Below, one piece after another: positions 47,068-56,627 of a stretch of DNA of 64,000 nt. The stretch's first letter is position 1, and each line of letters opens with the position of its first letter. Where the stretch lies: NCBI GenBank assembly GCA_023396255.1, contig JAEWWU010000015.1, positions 1 through 64,000 on the forward strand, in the 5' to 3' direction. The translations under genes were made by a program, and so were the position numbers. The notes beneath the pieces were generated by a model. It did not search any database. It saw only the letters and a program-made list of their open reading frames with translations, and was not told where the DNA came from. This DNA is from Bacteroidota bacterium. GTDB taxonomy: Bacteria; Bacteroidota; Bacteroidia; Bacteroidales; Porphyromonadaceae.

Positions 47068-48960
47068 TTAGACAGCTCCGTTGTATTCTTTTTCCACAAA
47101 ATTGATAAAGGCTTCATTCACGATGTGAGAACCTCCGGGAGTTGGGTAGTCTCCTGTAAAATACCAGTCTCCGGGGTGATTGGGTATTGCTTTGTGCAAT
47201 CCTTCAATGGATTGGAAAACAATACTCACATCAGCATTCACCTCCTTGGACTTTAGCAAGCGTACCATTGTAGACGATATCTCTTCTGTCGAAAAAGGGG
47301 CATATATCATTTTTACCACATTAGGTATGAATTGAGTCTTGTCTATTTTGCGCAGCTCCAAAGCTTCTTTGTAAGCTTCAAAAATAACAGACTGCATACC
47401 CCTTTCTTCCAAAAGAGCTACTGCAGCTCTAAAAGCAATAAATTCTTTCATCTCACTCATATTTATCCCATAACAATCCGGATAACGTATCTGAGGAGAA
47501 CTAGAAACAACCACGATTTTTCGAGGGCCAAGTCTATCTAAAATCTTTAGGATACTTTGTTGTAGTGTGGTTCCTCTTACGATACTATCATCTATGACTA
47601 CAAGATTATCCACACCTCTTTGAATAGTACCGTAAGTAATGTCATAGACGTGGGCCGCTAAGTCATTTCTACTATTTCCTTCTGCGATAAAAGTCCGTAA
47701 TTTGATATCCTTTATCGCAACTTTTTCACTTCGTACCGAACGATTGAGTATTTGGGCAACTTTGTTTTGATCTAAGGGAGACGGGAGAGATAATATTTCT
47801 TGTTCTTTTACTTGATTTAAGTGCTCATTGGCCCCCTCTAGCATTCCATAATACGCGACCTCTGCAGTATTGGGAATGTAAGAAAATACAGTATGGTCTA
47901 AATCGTAATCAACTTCTTTGAGAATTTGTGGGAGTAAACTGCGACCTAACTCCTTCCTTTCATTATAGATGTCTTTGTCACTACCACGGGAAAAATAAAT
48001 TCTTTCAAATGAACAAGACTTTAGGCAACCTGGCTCCAATATTTGTTGTAGAGAGTACTCTGCCCGTTGGTTGATTAGTAGAGCCTCTCCCGGTTTTAGT
48101 TCCGTAATTTGTTCAGAGCGAACGTCCATTACTGTTTGGATTACAGGTCTTTCAGAGGCCACAACAATAATTTCGTCGTCTATATAGTAAAAGGCTGGTC
48201 GTATTCCATTTCTGTCTCTAAGGACATAACTATCTCCAGAGCCTGTTACACCACACATCACGAACCCCCCATCCCAAAGGGGAGCCGAGCTTTTGAGAAC
48301 ATTAGCCAAATCCACGCGAGCTTCAATGAAGTGAGTTATGTCCATTCCCTCCAAGCCAGATTTCTTCGCTATTTGATATAGCCGTTCTATTTCTCTATCC
48401 AATCTGTGCCCTGTTTGTTCCAACAATACGTGGGTATCAGAGGTTAGCCGAGGATGCTGACCAACAGAAGTGATTTCTCGAAATATTCCATCCACATTCG
48501 TCAAGTTGAAATTACCACAAGCCGCCAAACTTTTAGCACGCCAATTACTGCGACGCATCATAGGATGGATAAAATTAATCCCACTACGTCCGGTTGTACT
48601 ATATCGCAGATGTCCCATATAACACTCTCCTATGAATGGAACATTTTCTTCCAATATTTTGGTTTTTTGTAGTTCCTCAGATGAGAATTTGGCAATCTCC
48701 TTGTGAACTCGGGCAAATATGGTTGTTATGGCATTAGAGCCTTCTGCTCTTTCCCTAAAGAGATATTCCTCTCCTACGGGAGCAGCCTGTTTTATTACAG
48801 CCAACCCGGCTCCATCTTGTCCGCGATTATGCTGTTTTTCCATAAGTAGGTAGAGCTTATTTAGTCCATAAAGGAAAGTCCCATACCGATCAATATAATG
48901 TTGTAGTGGTTTGCGTAGCCTCACATAGGCTATACCACATTCGTGTTTAAGAGGTTCCAT
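47068..48960 (-). CDS. Amidophosphoribosyltransferase-like protein (long, Bacteroidota type)
   Basis: This PurF-family enzyme has 630 residues, against about 470-505 for classical PurF. A class II glutamine amidotransferase nucleophile sits at C8 (KHECGIAYV), so seven residues must be removed or tolerated. GHLRYSTTGRSG, NLTNVDG and SDTHVLLE follow, then the PRPP loop VVIDDSIVRGTTLQQS. The usual HNGNL becomes ACGNFNL and the usual SDSE becomes SDTH. The extra length is spread in the middle. It lies 23 bases before carA, so its position with carAB suggests a joint glutamine-nitrogen role; it may be a paralogue of true PurF. Confidence 0.8.
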   Translation of the reverse strand: MEPLKHECGIAYVRLRKPLQHYIDRYGTFLYGLNKLYLLMEKQHNRGQDGAGLAVIKQAAPVGEEYLFRERAEGSNAITTIFARVHKEIAKFSSEELQKTKILEENVPFIGECYMGHLRYSTTGRSGINFIHPMMRRSNWRAKSLAACGNFNLTNVDGIFREITSVGQHPRLTSDTHVLLEQTGHRLDREIERLYQIAKKSGLEGMDITHFIEARVDLANVLKSSAPLWDGGFVMCGVTGSGDSYVLRDRNGIRPAFYYIDDEIIVVASERPVIQTVMDVRSEQITELKPGEALLINQRAEYSLQQILEPGCLKSCSFERIYFSRGSDKDIYNERKELGRSLLPQILKEVDYDLDHTVFSYIPNTAEVAYYGMLEGANEHLNQVKEQEILSLPSPLDQNKVAQILNRSVRSEKVAIKDIKLRTFIAEGNSRNDLAAHVYDITYGTIQRGVDNLVVIDDSIVRGTTLQQSILKILDRLGPRKIVVVSSSPQIRYPDCYGINMSEMKEFIAFRAAVALLEERGMQSVIFEAYKEALELRKIDKTQFIPNVVKMIYAPFSTEEISSTMVRLLKSKEVNADVSIVFQSIEGLHKAIPNHPGDWYFTGDYPTPGGSHIVNEAFINFVEKEYNGAV

Positions 48961-48998
48961 TGTGTGTTTCTATGTGTAGAATAGCGGGGTGGCGATTG

Positions 48999-50861
48999 TC
49001 ATCTGCGCTGATTCCTTTGTTCTCTAAGTTGACGCTCTCTTTCTTTTTGCATTTCTTCCAAGCGAGCCATAAATCCAGATTTCTTATGGGGCTTTTTCTT
49101 GTTCTCTTCGAGTCTCTTCAAGACTTTTTCTTCATTGATCAACACTCTGGATAAGAAGAACTGCAGCATTGTAATGAGGGTTGAAATGAGATAGTAATAG
49201 GTCAATCCGGCAGCTTGACTATTGAAGAAGAAAAAGAACATAATAGTCATAATGTAGGGCATCATCCTCATAGGTTTCATTTGTGGATTATCCATACCAC
49301 CACCACTCATATTCATTGTATACCTTGTATAGAAGACATTAGTTATACACCACAACAAGCAAAAAAGGCTGATATGATTACCTATAAGACCAGAAATAAT
49401 GGGGATATTTACACTCCAATGAATAATTCCATCATATGTAGACAAGTCTTTAGCCCATAAGAAGCCCTCTCCTCTAAGGTCTATGGCTGTAGGGAAATAC
49501 ATATATAGGGCAATTAGGAAAGGCATCTGTAGTAGCATAGGAAGGCAACCACTCATTGGGCTTACCCCCGCACTTTTGTACAAAGACATTGTCTCTTGAC
49601 TTCTTTTCATCATCATTTTCTGATCTGTTCCCGGGTAGCGTGCATTGATAGCATCTATCTGAGGTTTAAGTACTCGCATTTTGGCTTGAGACATATAACT
49701 TTTGAAAGTCAGAGGCCAAAGCAATGTTTTTATGACCAGAGTAAGGAGTAGGATTATGAGTCCCCAATTGCTTACAAAACCCTTCAGAAAATCAACGATG
49801 GGCATAATCAACCCTACGTTGATCCAACGGAAAACGGAAGCACCCAAATATACCATTTGTTTGAGATCCAATTTTTCGTTGTCTGTAAAAGGCTTATCTA
49901 AGTCTTTGAGCATCTTGTATTGTAAGGGACCCATAAAGAACTGAAGATCTACTTTTTCTTTGTTTTGTAGATCAACGGAGAAACTTCCGGAGTGTACAAA
50001 TTCTTTGAGATAATCGGAGTTTTCAGTCGCTGTTGTGAAGGCGAATTTATTGTTTTCTAATCTGTTGTTCTTTCCAGAAATAAGCACTGTGGAAAAATAC
50101 TTATCGGAAAAACCAACCCATTTCAGAGCCTCTCGAATATTTTTGTCCTGTTCTTTTTTAGTGGCAGAGAGTTTTTCAACATCGCTTCCAGGGTACTTGT
50201 AATAGATGTTGGCATACTGGTTTTCAAATTTCCAAGATTGCTCTTGTTTTGGCATATGCAAACTCCATTCAAAGTCTTGTTCTCTGATGTTACTTGCCAA
50301 AACAGAAGATAGGTGAGACCAATCGATATCAAGACTGATCATATACCCCCCCTGAGGCAAAGAGTAAGTTAAATCCAAAAATTCTTGGTCTGAAAAAGGG
50401 AGTCTAAAAATAATCTGTTCCGGGGATGTTGAGATTACCCGAAAAGTTAGCTCTTGAGTGTTGAGTATGCGCTGTTGGTTGGTTCGCAATGGGAGGTTTA
50501 GAAAGAAATCTCCCTTTTGGAATAAAGTAAGAGGAGCACCTGTATAAGACTTGTGTTTTTTCAGAATAGAAGAAACTGGCATTGCCCCGAGATCAGAAAA
50601 AGAGACTGATAGGTTCTCATTTTCCAATATGTAGAGTTTGTTGGTTGGCTTTATTAGAGAAAACAGATATGTGGAGTCTACTGTTTCGGTTAGTTTTACG
50701 GGGTCAGAAGTACTAGCAAAATCTGTTGGTCCTTCTTGTTTTGTTTCCGTTGTTGCTGCGTTTTGAGAGACCTCTTGTTTTGATGGTTTATTGAAGAAAA
50801 ATGAATAGGCAAATAACAAGATGCCAATCAAAGCAATCCCTATTAGATTTTGTTTACTCAT
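48999..50861 (-). CDS. yidC: Membrane protein insertase YidC
   Basis: YidC inserts proteins into the inner membrane. The 620 residues comprise an N-terminal anchor (LIGIALIGILLFAYSFFF), a long periplasmic domain (about 30-350) and the conserved C-terminal helices. Visible there are WPLTFKSYMSQAKMR, SPMSGCLPMLLQMPFLIALY, and the basic tail. It lies 66 bases after pyrG, a pairing common in the phylum. Confidence 0.96.
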   Translation of the reverse strand: MSKQNLIGIALIGILLFAYSFFFNKPSKQEVSQNAATTETKQEGPTDFASTSDPVKLTETVDSTYLFSLIKPTNKLYILENENLSVSFSDLGAMPVSSILKKHKSYTGAPLTLFQKGDFFLNLPLRTNQQRILNTQELTFRVISTSPEQIIFRLPFSDQEFLDLTYSLPQGGYMISLDIDWSHLSSVLASNIREQDFEWSLHMPKQEQSWKFENQYANIYYKYPGSDVEKLSATKKEQDKNIREALKWVGFSDKYFSTVLISGKNNRLENNKFAFTTATENSDYLKEFVHSGSFSVDLQNKEKVDLQFFMGPLQYKMLKDLDKPFTDNEKLDLKQMVYLGASVFRWINVGLIMPIVDFLKGFVSNWGLIILLLTLVIKTLLWPLTFKSYMSQAKMRVLKPQIDAINARYPGTDQKMMMKRSQETMSLYKSAGVSPMSGCLPMLLQMPFLIALYMYFPTAIDLRGEGFLWAKDLSTYDGIIHWSVNIPIISGLIGNHISLFCLLWCITNVFYTRYTMNMSGGGMDNPQMKPMRMMPYIMTIMFFFFFNSQAAGLTYYYLISTLITMLQFFLSRVLINEEKVLKRLEENKKKPHKKSGFMARLEEMQKERERQLREQRNQRR

Positions 50862-50927
50862 TGAAAGTTATGCTACGATTTAAGTGTATGATGTTTCTGT
50901 CACTATAATAGTGTCTGTTGGAGTTAT

Positions 50928-52544
50928 TTAGTCTTCGGTTTTATCCCCGATGGCAGCTTTTATAAATCCTAAAAATAATGGGCTGGGAGTTACCACAGTA
51001 CTTTTGTACTCCGGATGATATTGCACTCCTATGTACCAAGAATGCCCTTTTAGCTCAATGGCTTCCACCAAGTTGGTTTCCGGATTATGACCAACGCACA
51101 TAAAACCACTATTTTCAAACAAGTCTACATACTGGTTGTTAAATTCATAACGGTGACGATGTCTTTCCGATATATTGGTTCTGCCATATATCTGAGCCAG
51201 CTTGGAGCCTTTTCGCAGAATACACTCATAGGCACCTAAACGCATAGAGGCACCTAATTCAGTCACTGTTTTTTGTTCTTCCATCAAATCGATGATCTTA
51301 TTTTCTGCCTCTGGCTTGATTTCTGAAGTGTTGCAATCTGGCAAATTCAGCACGTTAGAGGCAAATTCGATGGCCATACACTGCATACCCAAGCAGATAC
51401 CCAAGGTGGGGATATTGTGTGTACGCGTATACTGTAGGGCAATAAGCTTTCCTTCTATGCCACGTGACCCAAATCCGGGGGCAACCAACACGCCGTCTAT
51501 TCCCTGTAATAATTCGGCTACATTGTCTTCTTTAATTTTTTCACTTTGAATGCTGGTTAAAACCAATTTACGATCATTGTATATGGCGGCTTGCAGGAGA
51601 GACTCATCAATAGATTTATAAGCATCTTGTAGCTCTACATACTTCCCAACGAGTGCTATTCTGACTTCTTTTGTTGCTTTTCTTTTTTTGTCCAAAAAAT
51701 CATTCCACTTAGACAAATCTGCCTCCTTATTTGGAATCATACCTACTTTGGTAATTACAGTGCTATCTAATTGCTGTTGTTGTAACAGCAGGGGAATTTC
51801 GTATATGGATGGCATATCTACACTCTGGACAACAGAGTCTAATGCAACATTACAGAAGAGAGCAACTTTCTTTAGAAGATCTTTACTCAATTCCTTTTCT
51901 GTTCTAAGTACCAAAATATCCGGTTGAATTCCCTTTTCCTGCAATTGTTTTACAGAATGCTGTGTTGGTTTGGTTTTGAATTCACCTGCCGCAGCAATAA
52001 AGGGAACGTAAGTCAGATGTACTACCAAACAATCTTTTCCTAACTCCCACTTAAGTTGTCTTACACTTTCTAAAAAGGGGAGAGATTCTATATCTCCCAC
52101 CACTCCTCCAATTTCCGTAATGAGAAAATCGTAATTATTTTTTTGTCCTAACAACTTAACGCTACGTTTGATTTCATCTGTTATATGCGGAATAACCTGA
52201 ACCGTTTTTCCCAAATAATCTCCCCTGCGTTCTTTGTTGATAACATTTTGATAGATACGCCCGGTTGTGATGTTATTGGCTCGAGACATAGGCTCGTTGA
52301 GAAAGCGTTCATAGTGTCCCAAATCTAGATCGGCTTCATGACCATCGTCCGTTACGTAGCACTCTCCGTGTTCGTAAGGGTTAAGGGTTCCCGGGTCAAT
52401 GTTGATGTATGGATCAAATTTTTGTATCGATACTTTGTAGCCACGTGCTTGTAGCAATTTGCCCAAACTAGCTGCCACAATACCCTTTCCCAAAGAGGAA
52501 ACTACGCCTCCTGTTACAAAAATGTACTTTGTTGTAGATGTCAT
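50928..52544 (-). CDS. pyrG: CTP synthase
   Basis: PyrG makes CTP from UTP and glutamine. The 538 residues show the synthase opening KYIFVTGGVVSSLGKG and the C-terminal glutamine amidotransferase nucleophile C384 (TLGICLGMQCMAIEFA). The His-Glu pair is in GVQYHPEYKS. The gene is preceded by a 214-base gap holding a perfect 10-base-arm dyad (52665-52686). Confidence 0.97.
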   Translation of the reverse strand: MTSTTKYIFVTGGVVSSLGKGIVAASLGKLLQARGYKVSIQKFDPYINIDPGTLNPYEHGECYVTDDGHEADLDLGHYERFLNEPMSRANNITTGRIYQNVINKERRGDYLGKTVQVIPHITDEIKRSVKLLGQKNNYDFLITEIGGVVGDIESLPFLESVRQLKWELGKDCLVVHLTYVPFIAAAGEFKTKPTQHSVKQLQEKGIQPDILVLRTEKELSKDLLKKVALFCNVALDSVVQSVDMPSIYEIPLLLQQQQLDSTVITKVGMIPNKEADLSKWNDFLDKKRKATKEVRIALVGKYVELQDAYKSIDESLLQAAIYNDRKLVLTSIQSEKIKEDNVAELLQGIDGVLVAPGFGSRGIEGKLIALQYTRTHNIPTLGICLGMQCMAIEFASNVLNLPDCNTSEIKPEAENKIIDLMEEQKTVTELGASMRLGAYECILRKGSKLAQIYGRTNISERHRHRYEFNNQYVDLFENSGFMCVGHNPETNLVEAIELKGHSWYIGVQYHPEYKSTVVTPSPLFLGFIKAAIGDKTED

Positions 52545-52664
52545 GCTTTTTAGATCATTAGGAGTCTAACCAAGAAAAAGGAGAAATACAGCCTTGGATA
52601 CATTGTGAAAAGTGTGCATAAATGCGATCTGTACTCATTGGCCATTCATCTCCGAAAATAATGT

Positions 52665-52686
52665 CACAAAGATACATCTTTGTGAT
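52665..52686. promoter_or_regulatory. Perfect dyad upstream of pyrG overlapping a -7-like box
   Basis: TCACAAAGAT (52665-52674) and ATCTTTGTGA (52677-52686) are exact inverse complements around two central bases. The minus-strand reading contains TATCTTTG (52668-52675), a TAnnTTTG box facing pyrG about 124 bases away. No TTG was found at the expected -33 distance; the nearest is 26 bases upstream. The overlap suggests an operator for a repressor of pyrG-yidC, or a hairpin at the 5' end of their mRNA. Confidence 0.5.
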
Positions 52687-52758
52687 GTAAAAACTACCTA
52701 CAACCATATTTTGTAGGGATATAATTGATTCTCATCAACTTGGTTGTTCCAATAAACT

Positions 52759-53844
52759 CTATGCTTTTGGGATTATAGTTCTTCCACTTAGGGAAGTATG
52801 TAAACAAAAAGTATAATTACATTTGCTGTATTTCTCCATAAAAGATAGAGTCGCCAGATAATTCTGAGGGTACAGTGTTACTTGCACCAATGCTCCTTTG
52901 GGAGGAAGAAGGTGTTCCGGAAAGTGTTCCATCTGTTCAGGCGGTATAGAAAAAACAGATTGTGAAGTTTTCGGTATTTGGGTAATGGCCCTCTTATCCT
53001 TACTTCTTTTGGCTAACTTTTTTTTGAGATGTATTGCTTCGCATATGAGGAGTCCGGAAATACTTTTCCCGGAATAATGTTTTTTGTAAAACAACTCCAT
53101 AGCTCCGTAGAAAGACTCTACGTATTTGGTTCTATTTTGTGCAGCGTGCTCAGCTTCTCCCTTGTAGTGGAGAATGGGAGTGGGCAGGTAATATACCTTA
53201 TAACCGGCTTTCAGAAATCGGAATGAAAGGTCTATGTCCTCTCCGTACATAAAGAATTGCTCATCCAATAGTCCAATTTTGTCCAAAGCTTCCTTCCGCA
53301 TAAACATAAAAGCTCCAGTGAGGACCTCTATCGCATTCTCTTGAGAAAAAGAGAGGTTGCCCATATAGTATTTGTTGAAAAATTTTGAAGAAGGAGCCAT
53401 CTTGTATAGTCCTGTCATACGACAGAATGATGCCCAAGGGGATGGAATCCCCCGTTTGCTTTCTGGCAAAACTCTTCCATTGGCATTGATCATCTTTACC
53501 CCCGCAGCTCCTACAGAGGGATGAGTTTCCATAAATGAATGGCAGTAAGAAAGTGTTTCTTCAGTAATTACGGTGTCCGGATTTAGTAGCAATACATATT
53601 TTCCGGAACAACGTTTAAGAGCCAAATTATTCCCTTGAGAAAATCCTCCGTTATTAGGATTTGCAATGAATTGAACCCAAGGGAAGCGCTCTTGAAGATA
53701 AGACAAAGAATCGTCTCCGGAGTTGTTGTCCACAACCCACACCTCTGTTTCTATACCTTGCATAGATGCTTGTACAGAGTAGAGACATTGCTCCACAAAT
53801 AAGGGAACTTTGTAGTTGAGGATAACAACAGAGAGGAGAGCCAT
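52759..53844 (-). CDS. Family 2 glycosyltransferase
   Basis: This GT-A fold glycosyltransferase has 361 residues and opens LLSVVILNYKVPLFVEQCLYSV. It shows VWVVDNNSGDDSL, LLLNPDTV (the DxD-like region), an acceptor loop FMYGEDIDLSFRF and RF-LKAGYKVYYLPTPILHYKGE. It resembles WbbL/rhamnosyltransferase-like enzymes of cell-surface polysaccharide synthesis. Specificity is unknown. It starts 5 bases after tyrS. Confidence 0.9.
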   Translation of the reverse strand: MALLSVVILNYKVPLFVEQCLYSVQASMQGIETEVWVVDNNSGDDSLSYLQERFPWVQFIANPNNGGFSQGNNLALKRCSGKYVLLLNPDTVITEETLSYCHSFMETHPSVGAAGVKMINANGRVLPESKRGIPSPWASFCRMTGLYKMAPSSKFFNKYYMGNLSFSQENAIEVLTGAFMFMRKEALDKIGLLDEQFFMYGEDIDLSFRFLKAGYKVYYLPTPILHYKGEAEHAAQNRTKYVESFYGAMELFYKKHYSGKSISGLLICEAIHLKKKLAKRSKDKRAITQIPKTSQSVFSIPPEQMEHFPEHLLPPKGALVQVTLYPQNYLATLSFMEKYSKCNYTFCLHTSLSGRTIIPKA

Positions 53845-53849
53845 CTTTT

Positions 53850-55151
53850 CTATTTAACTATAATGAGATAGTAATTCTTTTTACCACGTTGTACCAATAA
53901 GTATTTATCAGCCAAAAGAAGGGAGTTGTTTATAACAAATTCTGTGTCTTCGATCTTCTCCTTGTTGATGCTGATTCCTCCTGATTGAATCAATTTGCGC
54001 AATTCGCCCTTAGACTTGAAAACGGCTGCTTCTTCGACCAATAAATCGGTAACCTTGATCCCTTCCGAAAGATTTTCTCTAGCAACTTCAAAGCGAGGAA
54101 CTCCCTCCATAACATCCATAAGCATCTGCTCATTGAGAGAACGCAAAGTGTCCGTAGTGCCATTGCCAAAGAGAATCTGAGAAGCCCCTACAGCATCTTT
54201 ATAAGCTTGCTCTCCGTGTACCATAATAGTTATTTCCTGTGCCAATTTGCGTTGCAAGGGGCGTAGGTGAGGGGCCTCTTTTTGTTCTTCGATAAGTGTT
54301 TCTATCTCTTCTCGGTCAAGGGTTGTGAATATCTTGATGTATTTGTCTGCATCGTTGTCCGACACGTTGAGCCAAAACTGATAAAAAGCATAGGGCGATG
54401 TCCTATCGGGGTCGAGCCAGATATTGCCCTGTTCTGTTTTTCCAAACTTTCCTCCATCTGCTTTTTTGATAAGGGGGCAGGTAAGAGCAAAAGCCTCTCC
54501 ACCGTCTATGCGCCGAATTAGTTCGGTACCAGTGGTTATATTGCCCCACTGATCAGATCCCCCCAGCTGTAACCGACAATTGTAGTTTCTGTATAGGTGG
54601 AGGAAATCATAACCTTGCAGCAGTTGGTATGAAAATTCAGTAAAAGAAAGTCCGCTGGCAGCATTGGCTTCCAAACGCTTACGAACAGAGTCTTTGGCCA
54701 TCATATAATTGACGGTTATGTGCTTCCCTATGTCTCGTATGAAATGGAGAAACGAAAACTCTTTCATCCAGTCGTAGTTATTTAGGAGGATAGCCTTATT
54801 GGCTCCATCGGTTTCAAAGTCCAAAAATTTAGCCATCTGTTTTCCGATGGCTTTTTGATTGTGGCGCAATGTTTCTTCGTCCAACAGATTACGTTCGGCC
54901 GATTTCATAGAAGGATCTCCAATCATACCGGTTGCTCCCCCTATGAGCACAATGGGGCGATGTCCGGCCTTTTGTAAGTGGCGCAAAATCATCAAACCTA
55001 CCAAGTGCCCAATATGCAGTGAGTCTGCCGTCGGGTCAAATCCTACATAACCGGAAATAACTTCTCCTTTGTTCAGTAGTTCTTCGGTACCCGGCATACA
55101 GTCGTGTATCATTCCTCTCCACCGAAGTTCTTCTACAAAATTTCTATTCAT
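53850..55151 (-). CDS. tyrS: Tyrosyl-tRNA synthetase
   Basis: The class I enzyme charges tRNA-Tyr. The 433 residues carry HIGH as HIGH at 46-49 (DSLHIGHLVGL) and the KMSKS-equivalent KFGKT at 235-239. A C-terminal S4 domain ends ...DKYLLVQRGKKNYY. It lies 38 bases after the HU/SPOR gene. Confidence 0.96.
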   Translation of the reverse strand: MNRNFVEELRWRGMIHDCMPGTEELLNKGEVISGYVGFDPTADSLHIGHLVGLMILRHLQKAGHRPIVLIGGATGMIGDPSMKSAERNLLDEETLRHNQKAIGKQMAKFLDFETDGANKAILLNNYDWMKEFSFLHFIRDIGKHITVNYMMAKDSVRKRLEANAASGLSFTEFSYQLLQGYDFLHLYRNYNCRLQLGGSDQWGNITTGTELIRRIDGGEAFALTCPLIKKADGGKFGKTEQGNIWLDPDRTSPYAFYQFWLNVSDNDADKYIKIFTTLDREEIETLIEEQKEAPHLRPLQRKLAQEITIMVHGEQAYKDAVGASQILFGNGTTDTLRSLNEQMLMDVMEGVPRFEVARENLSEGIKVTDLLVEEAAVFKSKGELRKLIQSGGISINKEKIEDTEFVINNSLLLADKYLLVQRGKKNYYLIIVK

Positions 55152-55189
55152 TTCTTTATTTGTTTTGGCTCTAAAATCTCTAATCTAAC

Positions 55190-56218
55190 TTATTCCACGG
55201 CAAGAATCCAAGCGGAGCGAAGCTCCTTGATGGTGTGATGCAACAATTTGGAATTGAGCTGTTTATAGGCATCTTGTGCACTATGATGCCCAGAATGGAG
55301 TATAAGATAATTTCCTCCCTTATTTATAATTCGAGGCTGTGGCAAGGTGTTATCTTTCTCCCGAATTTGTTGGCTGTAGCTTATTGCTTTACCTTCCGTT
55401 TTGAAAGCTCCTATGACTATGTAGTACCCTTTGGCTAACTCCTTATATGATTGAGAAACAATGGTAGCTGATTCCGAAAGGGGAATGGCTTGCTGCTTTT
55501 CGATTGTAACAGTTGGCGTTTCTGCATCCTTGTTCTCCTTTGGTGTAGTATCATCTTGCTTAAGGTATTCTTGGTGTGTCTCGGAATTGAAAAAAACATT
55601 TGATCCGGTAAAAAATCCGGCGCTATAACGATCACCTACGGGATCAGTTGTCACAGGAATCAAGCACAGTAAAAATATAGCAGCTGCTGCGCTCCATCTT
55701 GCCACTGACTTGCGTACCCTAAAGTGAAAAAACAATTCATCGGTTTTAGTCAAAGGTGCCCTTGTGGGGTCGCTGCTTTGATCTTTTTTTGATGGAGATA
55801 TAAGAAACATTTGAGGGTAAAGACCATATGAGTAGGCTGTAAGTTTGCCTTGCTCACGAGCCGATGGAGAGAAGAGAAAAGATCCATCTTCCGTAACTTC
55901 CAACACCCCCAAAGAACCAAAAGAGAGACATCCCAAACGAAAAAGATCTTTGCGTAACAGGGCGATATCTTCGTCAACCATAAGGCGAGCGCGTCGCATC
56001 GATATAGCAAAGAGTTTGGCATACTCTTGGTCCAATAATCCGTCTCGAGTATTGAGAGATTCATTGAAGTGGATTTGCTCTGATGCTGGGTACAACATAT
56101 TTTGTTGTTCATCATAACGAGCGTAGACAAATTCTCGTAAAAAGGCTCCTATACCCGGCAAAACAATGCATTCGTGTGTTCGAAGAGCTTGCTCCAATAA
56201 ATCAATAACCCTATACAT
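55190..56218 (-). CDS. HU-CCDC81-type and SPOR domain protein
   Basis: This protein has 342 residues from the ATG at 56218; an in-frame TTG at 56251 is rejected because it adds a non-conserved lead. The N-terminal half matches two Bacteroidota HU-like domains (VIDLLEQALRTHECIVLPGIGAFLREFV; FLFSPSAREQGKL). A single transmembrane helix (about 174-189) follows, then a C-terminal SPOR domain (YYIVIGAFKTEGKAISYSQQI) that binds denuded glycan at the septum. The protein may link the nucleoid side to the cell wall; this is inference. Confidence 0.85.
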   Translation of the reverse strand: MYRVIDLLEQALRTHECIVLPGIGAFLREFVYARYDEQQNMLYPASEQIHFNESLNTRDGLLDQEYAKLFAISMRRARLMVDEDIALLRKDLFRLGCLSFGSLGVLEVTEDGSFLFSPSAREQGKLTAYSYGLYPQMFLISPSKKDQSSDPTRAPLTKTDELFFHFRVRKSVARWSAAAAIFLLCLIPVTTDPVGDRYSAGFFTGSNVFFNSETHQEYLKQDDTTPKENKDAETPTVTIEKQQAIPLSESATIVSQSYKELAKGYYIVIGAFKTEGKAISYSQQIREKDNTLPQPRIINKGGNYLILHSGHHSAQDAYKQLNSKLLHHTIKELRSAWILAVE

Positions 56219-56547
56219 ATATAATACGTGTATTTCGATGAAGAAAAACAACTCTATGCGTGTTGTTTTTCCAGTTAAGGCGCAAAGTTAGCCAAAAGCA
56301 TTCAAATCATTTGGTAGAAATTTCTTTTTTCTCACTCAAAAACTGTACATACACTCACAAGGTGCTTTAGAGAAGGGATTTAATAATGTTTAGGAGATTA
56401 TTTTCTTGCAAGTATAAAGCAACATTGATCAAGTAGAGAGGTAAAAGAAAAACTATGATGCATCTGAAGTGATGTAACTCTTTGGTTGTTTGCGATTGAA
56501 TGGTGTAAACCAAAGGTGAAAAATCGTCTCAAGAGAGGTTTTGAAAA

Positions 56548-56627
56548 TTTTCTTGGACGGAATAAAAATTAGTAGGGAATTACCCGAAATTAATTCCCTG
56601 CGAATTGCCCAAAAGTAGGGAACTAAT
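56548..56627 (+). repeat. Dispersed intergenic repeat, copy C
   Basis: The head TTTTCTTGGACGGAATAAAA is followed by TTAGTAGGGAATTA, a loop, TTAATTCCCTGCGAA, and a tail AAGTAGGGAACTAAT. The tail repeats the left arm of the hairpin in direct orientation, so the middle arm can pair with either side. It is about 9 differences from copy B. It lies in the third long divergent gap of the window. Confidence 0.8.
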
